Assembly: GCA_022777205.1 (NCBI GenBank)
Contig: JALFGP010000097.1
Coordinates: 1 to 55,943, forward strand
Length of the DNA stretch: 55,943 nt
Direction: 5' to 3'
Origin: Rikenellaceae bacterium
Lineage (GTDB): Bacteria; Bacteroidota; Bacteroidia; Bacteroidales; UBA932
A program made the position numbers and the translations under genes. Within the stretch, counting starts at the first letter, position 1; every line of letters begins with the position of its first letter. Positions 34,286 through 41,047 of the stretch are shown one piece after another. Below the pieces are notes generated by a model, which saw nothing but the letters and a program-made list of their open reading frames with translations, ran no database searches and was not told the origin of the DNA.

Positions 34286-37072
34286 ATGACCAATATGGCA
34301 ATAAATAATACTCAAAAGCAGGCAGCCAAGGCATTCGTGCAGGAATGGACCGGGAAGGGATATGAAAAGGGTGAAACACAGCGTTTCTGGCTCTCACTGT
34401 TGCACACGGTCTTCGGCATCGACAACCCTATGAAGATGATGGAGTTTGAACTGCCGGTCAGGACCATCACCAAAGAGAAAGGTTCCGACTTCATTGATGC
34501 CTACATCACGCCCACCAAGGTCTTGATAGAGCAGAAAGGCTCCCACGTGGATTTGAACACCAAGTATCGCCAGAGCGACGGAGCGGAACTGTCGCCATAC
34601 CAACAGGCCCGCCGCTATGCCGCAGGTCTGCCTCACAATATGAATCCGCGCTGGATTGTAGCCTGCAATTTCACCACCTTTGAGGTGCACGATATGGAAC
34701 ATCCGAATGATGCTCCCCAGATTATTCAACTTGCTGATTTGGAGAAAGATTACCACAGGCTCTCCTTCCTGGTGGATGATACTCACGTTCATCTGAAGAA
34801 AGAATTGGAAGTCTCCATACAGGCCGGGGAAATCGTAGGGATTCTCTACGACAAAATCCTTGCTCAATATAAGGATCCGTCAAATCCTGAATCACAAAAG
34901 AGTTTGAATAAGCTGTGTGTCCGTCTGGTATTCTGCCTGTATGCCGAGGATGCCGGGATTTTCGGAACCAAGGATATGTTTCACAACTATATGCAGCAGT
35001 TCGAGGCAAAGGATTTCCGCAAGGCGCTGATTGAACTGTTTCAGGTTCTGGACACCAAGCCTGAGGACAGGGACGAGTATATGGAGGATGACCTTGCTGC
35101 ATTCCCTTATGTGAACGGAGGAATGTTTGCAGGCGATATCGAGATTCCTCGCATCAATGATGAGATTAGGGAATTGATTCTCCAGCGGGCATCGGATGAC
35201 TTTGACTGGAGCCTTATTTCTCCGACCATTTTCGGAGCCGTGTTCGAGAGTACTTTGAACCCTGCAACACGTCGTGCCGGAGGTATGCACTACACAAGCA
35301 TAGAGAACATACACAAGGTCATAGACCCGTTGTTTCTGGATGAGCTCAAAGCCGAAATGGCAGACATCAAGGCCACATCCGTACTAAAGGTCAAGAAAGA
35401 ACGGGCTTCTGCCTTCCAGAATAAGATTTCAGGGCTGAAGTTCTTCGACCCGGCTTGCGGCAGCGGCAATTTCCTTACGGAATCCTACACCTGTCTTCGC
35501 CGGCTGGAGAATGAGGCCCTGCGGATTATTTACGGAGGCGACCGTCTGATTGGAGAAATGGCAGATCCTATCAAGGTGTCCATCAATCAGTTCTACGGGA
35601 TTGAAATCAACGATTTCGCTTGTTCCGTGGCCCAGACTGCGCTTTGGATTGCAGAGAGTCAGATGATGCAGGAAACAGATGCAATAGTCGGCTACAGTCT
35701 CAACCCGCTTCCGCTCAAGACTTACAACAATATCCACGAGGGGAATGCACTGCGGATGGACTGGAACGAGGTTGTGCCGGCCAGTGAACTGAATTATATT
35801 ATGGGAAATCCGCCGTTTATAGGTCACCAGAACAGGTCGGAGGAACAGACTGAAGATATGGACATCGCTTTCCAGAAGTTTGATACATACGGGAAGTTAG
35901 ATTATGTAGCGGCTTGGTATAAGATGTCAGCAGATTATATGCAAGGGACAAAAATCCTTGCTGCCTTTGTTTCCACAAATTCCATAGTTCAAGGTGAATC
36001 TGTTGCGGTGATGTGGGAGCCACTTCAGGAACAACGATCAATTGAAATCATCTTTGCTCATAGGACATTTATTTGGAATAGCGAGGCTAAGGATAAGGCA
36101 GCAGTTCATTGTGTAATAGTTGGATTTTCGGCTTTTAAATATCAGGGGAAGAAAGTAATCTACGACTCAAAGCACGGTACCAGTATCGCAGGTAATATCA
36201 ATGGTTATCTGCTTGATGCTCCGAATGTTTTCATTAAAGGGCGCAGTAAACTCTTTAATACGAATTTGCCAGAAATGACAAAGGGAAGCCAAGCTACGGA
36301 TGGCGGAAATCTTTTTCTCTCGGAGGAAGAGAGAGATGATTTGATTACGAAATATCCGGTTGCTGAACAGTTCGTCAAAAGATTTGTCGGAGCAGAGGAA
36401 TTTATCAACAATAAGCTACGTTATTGTCTATGGCTAAAAGGAGTTGCACCTTCTCAATATCGTGGTATCCCACCAATTATGGAGCGACTTGAGCGAGTAG
36501 CAGAGATGAGGAGAAAGAGTCCGACAAAGTCAGTCCAAAAAGATGCGGATTCGCCTATGCTATTTACGCAGATTCGCCAGCCGGAGACACCATATATGAT
36601 TATTCCGCGCCATTCTTCCGAAAATCGTCGGTATATTCCCTTTGGCTACTTATCTCCAGACGTAATATGTGGAGATGCCAACTCAATGATACCTAATGCC
36701 TCACTGGTCTTGTTTGGAACATTAATGTCCAGTGTTCATATGGCCTGGATGCGTGTCGTGTGCGGGCGTCTGAAATCGGATTACAGATATTCTCCGTCCG
36801 TGTATAATAATTTCCCTTGGCCAGACAAGACAACAGAAGCTCAAAAGGCAAAGATTGAGCAGACGGCTCAAAGCATACTTGATGCGCGCGCTCTGTATCC
36901 AGACAGCTCCCTTGCAGACCTTTATGATGATTTAACAATGCCGCCCGAACTCCGCAAAGCCCACCGGGCCAACGATGCCGCCGTCCTGGAGGCCTACGGC
37001 TTCCCAAAAGATGCCACCGAATCCGACATAGTGTCCCGCCTCTTCATGATGTATCAAGAGTTAACCCGGTAG
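34286..37072 (+). CDS. MmeI-like single-chain restriction-modification enzyme (type IIL/IIG)
   Basis: 928 residues, close to MmeI (919). N-terminal nuclease domain: DAYITPTKVLIEQK near 71-84 gives Asp71, Glu82 and Lys84 of a D...ExK site (one residue longer than MmeI's D70-E80-K82). A helical connector follows, then an adenine-N6 methyltransferase domain with FDPACGSGNFL near 386-396 and NPPFIG near 506-511, a specificity (TRD) region at about 530-870, and a conserved C-terminal LYPDSSLADLYDDLTMPPELRKAHR. Such enzymes cut and methylate as one polypeptide, so no separate specificity subunit is needed and none is present. Bases 35,880-36,880, covering the TRD, are visibly AT-richer than both flanks. 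Confidence 0.88.
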   Translation: MTNMAINNTQKQAAKAFVQEWTGKGYEKGETQRFWLSLLHTVFGIDNPMKMMEFELPVRTITKEKGSDFIDAYITPTKVLIEQKGSHVDLNTKYRQSDGAELSPYQQARRYAAGLPHNMNPRWIVACNFTTFEVHDMEHPNDAPQIIQLADLEKDYHRLSFLVDDTHVHLKKELEVSIQAGEIVGILYDKILAQYKDPSNPESQKSLNKLCVRLVFCLYAEDAGIFGTKDMFHNYMQQFEAKDFRKALIELFQVLDTKPEDRDEYMEDDLAAFPYVNGGMFAGDIEIPRINDEIRELILQRASDDFDWSLISPTIFGAVFESTLNPATRRAGGMHYTSIENIHKVIDPLFLDELKAEMADIKATSVLKVKKERASAFQNKISGLKFFDPACGSGNFLTESYTCLRRLENEALRIIYGGDRLIGEMADPIKVSINQFYGIEINDFACSVAQTALWIAESQMMQETDAIVGYSLNPLPLKTYNNIHEGNALRMDWNEVVPASELNYIMGNPPFIGHQNRSEEQTEDMDIAFQKFDTYGKLDYVAAWYKMSADYMQGTKILAAFVSTNSIVQGESVAVMWEPLQEQRSIEIIFAHRTFIWNSEAKDKAAVHCVIVGFSAFKYQGKKVIYDSKHGTSIAGNINGYLLDAPNVFIKGRSKLFNTNLPEMTKGSQATDGGNLFLSEEERDDLITKYPVAEQFVKRFVGAEEFINNKLRYCLWLKGVAPSQYRGIPPIMERLERVAEMRRKSPTKSVQKDADSPMLFTQIRQPETPYMIIPRHSSENRRYIPFGYLSPDVICGDANSMIPNASLVLFGTLMSSVHMAWMRVVCGRLKSDYRYSPSVYNNFPWPDKTTEAQKAKIEQTAQSILDARALYPDSSLADLYDDLTMPPELRKAHRANDAAVLEAYGFPKDATESDIVSRLFMMYQELTR

Positions 37073-37113
37073 TAGTCAGATTAATATGATAATTGATGAA
37101 GTATTGAGGAAGC

Positions 37114-37209
37114 TACCCTTACGGGTATAAATTATGATGTGTTTGCGAATTTTATACCCGTAGTGGTACAAATAATAATATTTTTACTATATTTGTACCC
37201 TAAAGGGTA
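37114..37209 (+). promoter_or_regulatory. Three hipB operators, 41 bp apart
   Basis: Dyads TACCC-N4-GGGTA at 37114-37127 and 37196-37209, with a one-mismatch copy TACCC-N4-TGGTA at 37155-37168. Centres are 41 and 41 bases apart. The third covers the predicted transcription start of hipB. A 12-base inverted repeat (TACGGGTATAAA / complement) links the first two. Consistent with autorepression by HipB dimers. Confidence 0.7.
37188..37195 (+). promoter_or_regulatory. -7 element for hipB
   Basis: TATATTTG; predicted start near 37202, 12 nt before the ATG at 37214 and inside the third operator. Confidence 0.6.
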
Positions 37210-37213
37210 TGAT

Positions 37214-37417
37214 ATGACTATTCCAGAACATATTAAAGCCAAACGAAAGCAGTATAGGCTTACACAGGTGGAACTCGCTGAACGTGCAGGAGTCGGACTT
37301 CGCTTTGTACGCGAATTGGAGCGGGGCAAATCAACTGTGCAGTTGAACAAGGTCAATATGGTACTGAAACTCTTCGGCGAAGAACTCAAGCCAGCCAAAA
37401 TAGAGCAGATGTTATGA
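37214..37417 (+). CDS. hipB: HipB-like antitoxin/autoregulator (XRE family)
   Basis: 67 residues: IKAKRKQYRLTQVELAERAGVGLRFVRELERGK, a helix-turn-helix of the HipB/Y4mF type, then a short beta tail (VNMVLKLFGEELKP). HipB binds operators as a dimer and neutralises the HipA kinase. The frame is open upstream from 37139, but the ATG at 37214 sits just behind the promoter and operators. Its stop overlaps the next ATG (ATGA). No intact hipA follows. Confidence 0.85.
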   Translation: MTIPEHIKAKRKQYRLTQVELAERAGVGLRFVRELERGKSTVQLNKVNMVLKLFGEELKPAKIEQML

Positions 37418-37542
37418 ATTTCAGTTCTTCTGGTGGATCCAATAAGGACAAATGGTTTGAGACCATTGACTGCTCATTTCTCCCAGAAGATTTGAAATCA
37501 AGCTATAAAAATCTTATTGAACGGCGATTAAGTTCGTTATGA
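37414..37542 (+). pseudogene. C-terminal remnant of a HipA-type kinase
   Basis: 42 residues, reading MNFSSSGGSNKDKW then FETIDCSFLPEDLKSSYKNL and a short end. The last 30 residues resemble the C-terminal tail of Bacteroidota HipA kinases (pattern W-x-x-x-I-x-x-SFL-x-x-x-x-K-x-x-Y-x-x-L-I-x-x-R). The ATG overlaps the hipB stop exactly as a hipA start would, so a deletion appears to have joined the start codon to the last codons and removed the catalytic body. The similarity is from memory of family patterns. Confidence 0.6.
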
Positions 37543-37597
37543 TTTAATGGCACTTGTTTCTGAAAACACAAAAACAATCTCAAGTTAGCCTAAAGAT

Positions 37598-38716
37598 ATG
37601 GAATTTGCTGAAGCGCTGGCACATCAGATGAGGGGAATGACCATTATGTATTTCCTGATTTGGAATGTACATCTGTATAATTACAGGAAACAGAACAGGA
37701 TGATGAAGTTCTTGTTTATTGCCACATTATTCCTGACATTCGGGTTTCTGAAAGATTCCATATTCCTTGCAGAAACTCTCCAGTACAATCGTTTTGTGGA
37801 TTTGACGGTGGGGCTGACGGATGTGTTTCTGATGCTTATGGTCTGCTGTTTTTTCCTGGAGGCGGTCCAGCCTGGATTCACAAAATCGTGGAAGGTCTTG
37901 ATATTACCCATCGCTTTTCTCATCCTCATTCTGGTCTATGTCATTGTAAGAAAAGACATTATTGCGGTTATAGGTTTCATCGCCGGAATGGTTATGGCAC
38001 TGGGCATTATGCTGTTGGTGGGTTTGAAAGCCATACGCCAGCGGAAGTTTCTCAATGACAATTACTCATACGATGAAAACATCAGTGTGAGATGGGCTGT
38101 GGGGAGTTGTTGCGGATATATACTCCTGGTCATTGCCTATCCCTTGGCGTTTGATCATTTCCATTGGATTAACGAATCGGTGTATTGTCTGCTGTGTATG
38201 CTGCTGTGGGCCTATATCATTATTTCAGCCAAACATCACAAAATCATACTGGAGACAGGTACGGAGCAAACTGCAGAAATGACATCAGGCAATCCGGAGA
38301 AAGTTCCGCAAGAACTTGAGTCAGAGGCTGAAGAGGAAATTCCGACCCCGGAGAACATAGCCTACATAACCGAAATGGTGGCGCACAAACTGACTGTTGC
38401 GATGGAAAGCAAGAAATTGTACCTCAATCCCCTGCTGTCGGTAAAGACTGTGGCAATGGAAATCGGGACCAATACCAAATATGTGTCACTGTATCTGAAC
38501 CACACTCTGGGTATGACTTTCTACGACTATATCAACCGCTACAGAGTGGAGGAAGCCTGCCGCATCATCGAATCTATGGTGGACAATGACAGAATCAATA
38601 TGGAGGAAGTGTCAAGACAGGCGGGATTCAATTCAGTTTCAACTTTCAACCGCCATTTTCGCAAGGTCAAGGGAACCACGCCGATCGATTATTTCAAAAG
38701 GGCTGTGATGTCGTAA
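37598..38716 (+). CDS. Membrane-anchored AraC-family regulator (copy 1)
   Basis: 372 residues. Six to seven hydrophobic helices in the first about 215 residues (MTIMYFLIWNVHLY; FLFIATLFLTFGFLKDSIFL; VLILPIAFLILILVYVIV; VIGFIAGMVMALGIMLLVG) precede an acidic linker and a C-terminal AraC domain: LSVKTVAMEIGTNTKYVSLY, YDYINRYRVEEACRIIESM and the second helix-turn-helix INMEEVSRQAGFNSVSTFNR with FRKVKGTTPIDY. Paralogue of the gene at 47440-48537 (shared ALAHQ-RG start, FLKDS-FL, YDYIN-RVEEACRII). It faces the duplicated lipoprotein locus tail to tail (18 bases) and is a likely regulator of it. Confidence 0.85.
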   Translation: MEFAEALAHQMRGMTIMYFLIWNVHLYNYRKQNRMMKFLFIATLFLTFGFLKDSIFLAETLQYNRFVDLTVGLTDVFLMLMVCCFFLEAVQPGFTKSWKVLILPIAFLILILVYVIVRKDIIAVIGFIAGMVMALGIMLLVGLKAIRQRKFLNDNYSYDENISVRWAVGSCCGYILLVIAYPLAFDHFHWINESVYCLLCMLLWAYIIISAKHHKIILETGTEQTAEMTSGNPEKVPQELESEAEEEIPTPENIAYITEMVAHKLTVAMESKKLYLNPLLSVKTVAMEIGTNTKYVSLYLNHTLGMTFYDYINRYRVEEACRIIESMVDNDRINMEEVSRQAGFNSVSTFNRHFRKVKGTTPIDYFKRAVMS

Positions 38717-38734
38717 CCGTTGGAGGACGAACGA

Positions 38735-40906
38735 TTACAATTCCTCAGCATACATGGTCGAAGTGGAAACGCTATGGTCGGCTTCGACTTTTACTCCCCG
38801 TTTGATGAAACGGCCTTTTGATTCACGGGTCTCTCCGTCCAACTTCTCGAAGACTATGTCATATTCGCCTTCCCGCATCAGGATGGATGCCGTCTGATCA
38901 GTATCGTATGCCCCTGAGTGGGAATAATACGGGGATTTGATACCGTATTCTCCGCTGCGGTAGAAAAGTATGTTGGAAATGTAATACTTGCTGGTATTCT
39001 GGAGATTAACTACCCCCACCGGAATCCTGTTGAGCCCCGGGAGGTCAAATCCGGTCGTGAATTTCGGACCTTCTTCCTTATAACTGCCGGTCAGATTGCC
39101 TTTGCTGTCCGTAATGCAAGTCTTGAAAATTGGAGCAACAGCGATTTTGATTTTCATATTCCCGAAATCATTGTCCTTTGCAGCATAGCATCTGCTATTG
39201 ACGTGCCATACCCAACTGAAATCCATACGCTGGTCGGTGCGGGCTATTGCCGGCACGTAACCTGCTCCGTCATTATTGGTCACGAGACTGTATGAAACTG
39301 ACCTGTCGTAAGGTCCGGTCATCATAGTCACGCTCTGATCCGGGAGTTCCTGTGAAGAAACCTCATCACTTGAGAAAACCAAACCCAGAAACCCAATTTT
39401 GAGGGTACTCCATTGAATGGCACCTGTTGCATCTTCAATTTGCATCGGTCCCATCTGATACTTAGCCTCAAAGCCGAATTTGGAACCCTTGGTATATGTC
39501 GTGCCGCCAATAGTCGTGGATGGCTCCGGAGTCACCAGGAAGGATACATTGTCGCTGTTCACGCTTTCTCCCTCTGAAGTCAGCAGCTGGACATCGATTT
39601 TGTACTCTCCCATATACCTCCCGTGAGTGGTGATGCAGTGGTCGCGGGTGTCAGTCTTCTGCTCGACCTTGAAAAATTCCGCATTGTGAATTACGCAGTA
39701 GCCGCTGACGCTGTAATAGTCGCCGGACTTGTATGAATTGCCGAAAACATAGAGCGGAAGCACTTCAACGTGCAGGTCTATGGCTTTGCGGACAGATACG
39801 GCAGGCATCTTGACATCATAGGGCAATGTTGAGCCGGCGTATTCGTGGTATGTAAACAGGACTTTTTCAGGCAAGTCCACATCGAAAGAGGTGTCGAAAA
39901 CTGTCCTGTGAGACTTGGTGTCGGATGTGCTTCCGGTGGCAATCCTTCTGGCCCCTTTCATATTGACATTCATAGTGTTGCGCCTGTTGCGGGAAAAGGT
40001 GCGGCTTATTCCGGTCCAGGATTTCACATAAGAGGCCTGGTTGGTGAGGATTTCCACAGTGATTTCATTCACCGTACACGGACGCACGCAGACCCAGACA
40101 TCCCTGATTGAGGCATCGGAAGTAAGGTACATATTGCCCGAGTGTCTCATTATCGTGAGTACATTGTCGGTACCGGGAGTCTGCGGCAGCACAAGTTCCC
40201 CGTCGGTTGTGAGAGAGAAACTGTTGACAAGGGGCTGGTCCGTGCGGATCAGGATTGACACCAGTTCCTCGCCTGCGTTCATATCCGGGAGATTCGTGAA
40301 GTTCAGGTTAAGGTGGGCCACTGCCCGGTCCCAAATCATCTGATAAACTCCCCCGCTCTCAAGATTCCTGATTTCAGCCGTTTTTCCCACGAGCAGGTCT
40401 GCAGAAGGGTCGTAGGAATTGACATCTCCCTTACACACCGGAAGTTGCACTTGGGGAATCTTCACCGGAATCCCTCCCGTTTCATCAAGACTGGTGGAAG
40501 TCACGCAGGATGAGGGATATACGGAGTAAAATTGCCAGGACTCGTGAGCGTTTTCCAAAAAGGATGAAGGCACAGCGAACTTTGTGGTGGCGCAATCCGA
40601 ATTTGGGGCACTTGCAGATTCGACCAGGGCTCCCGCAACGCCCGCAGGACCGTCCGCTGAGAGCCAGGAGCCATCTCCTTTTGCTGCAACCTGCACCTTG
40701 TCCCCCTTGCTCCAGACTATGGTCTCTCCGGTCCATTGGGTCTTGGTCTCTTCATCAGCAGAGAACTGCGGCTTGTCGGATGACAGATATACCACAGGCC
40801 AGGACGCCTCCTGCCCTTTGTCTGCAACCTCCTTCACACAGCCGAACAGGGAGGTCAGGGACCATATAACTGACAGGGACGATATAATAGAAAAGTAGCG
40901 TTTCAT
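38735..40906 (-). CDS. Lipoprotein B: fimbrillin-like N-half fused to a leukocidin-like domain
   Basis: 723 residues. Lipoprotein signal with lipid Cys 23 (SLFGC). Residues about 35-320 look fimbrillin-like (WTGETIVWSKGDKVQV; YDPSADLLVGKT; WDRAVAHLNLNFTNLPD; RDVWVCVRPCTVNEITVEIL). Residues about 375-600 share a series of motifs with lipoprotein A: ...LPLYVFG...GDYY, TPEPSTTIGGTTYTKG, LPDQSVTMMTG, VPAIARTDQRMDFSWVW. I read this as a second leukocidin/cytolysin-type beta-pore-forming domain. Residues 620-723 are a beta module also found in A. The frame is open to 40972, but that extension overlaps the small gene; the ATG at 40906 lies 1 base after its stop. Paralogue of the gene at 43049-45286. 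Confidence 0.75.
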   Translation of the reverse strand: MKRYFSIISSLSVIWSLTSLFGCVKEVADKGQEASWPVVYLSSDKPQFSADEETKTQWTGETIVWSKGDKVQVAAKGDGSWLSADGPAGVAGALVESASAPNSDCATTKFAVPSSFLENAHESWQFYSVYPSSCVTSTSLDETGGIPVKIPQVQLPVCKGDVNSYDPSADLLVGKTAEIRNLESGGVYQMIWDRAVAHLNLNFTNLPDMNAGEELVSILIRTDQPLVNSFSLTTDGELVLPQTPGTDNVLTIMRHSGNMYLTSDASIRDVWVCVRPCTVNEITVEILTNQASYVKSWTGISRTFSRNRRNTMNVNMKGARRIATGSTSDTKSHRTVFDTSFDVDLPEKVLFTYHEYAGSTLPYDVKMPAVSVRKAIDLHVEVLPLYVFGNSYKSGDYYSVSGYCVIHNAEFFKVEQKTDTRDHCITTHGRYMGEYKIDVQLLTSEGESVNSDNVSFLVTPEPSTTIGGTTYTKGSKFGFEAKYQMGPMQIEDATGAIQWSTLKIGFLGLVFSSDEVSSQELPDQSVTMMTGPYDRSVSYSLVTNNDGAGYVPAIARTDQRMDFSWVWHVNSRCYAAKDNDFGNMKIKIAVAPIFKTCITDSKGNLTGSYKEEGPKFTTGFDLPGLNRIPVGVVNLQNTSKYYISNILFYRSGEYGIKSPYYSHSGAYDTDQTASILMREGEYDIVFEKLDGETRESKGRFIKRGVKVEADHSVSTSTMYAEEL

Positions 40907-40907
40907 A

Positions 40908-41033
40908 CTATTCGAGATCTTCCAATACCGATTTCTCATAACCCCGGGCAGGAGTGTCCGCACTGCCTGCAAGGAGCCCCTCCCAGCTGACTTCCTCCAG
41001 CCGGAATGAGGGGCTTGTGTAATTTCTGTCCAT
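40908..41033 (-). CDS. Conserved small peptide s (41 residues)
   Basis: Too short for usual gene finders. Starts 14 bases after the stop of lipoprotein A and ends 1 base before the start of lipoprotein B. Its C-terminal half (GLLAGSADTPARGYEKSVLEDLE spans residues 19-41) matches the peptide encoded at 45292-45423 in the same position of the other copy: GLLAGS.D.PARGYE.SVLEDLE. No signal peptide. Bacteroidota fimbrillin loci often carry short peptides with an EG-L-x-x-S core of unknown role. The conservation between copies argues that it is translated. Confidence 0.7.
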   Translation of the reverse strand: MDRNYTSPSFRLEEVSWEGLLAGSADTPARGYEKSVLEDLE

Positions 41034-41047
41034 TTGCAAAACTTGGA

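Noticed and set aside
40907..40972. N-terminal extension of lipoprotein B to 40972
   Set aside because: It has no signal-peptide character, covers the small gene in another frame, and the ATG at 40906 starts a proper lipoprotein signal.
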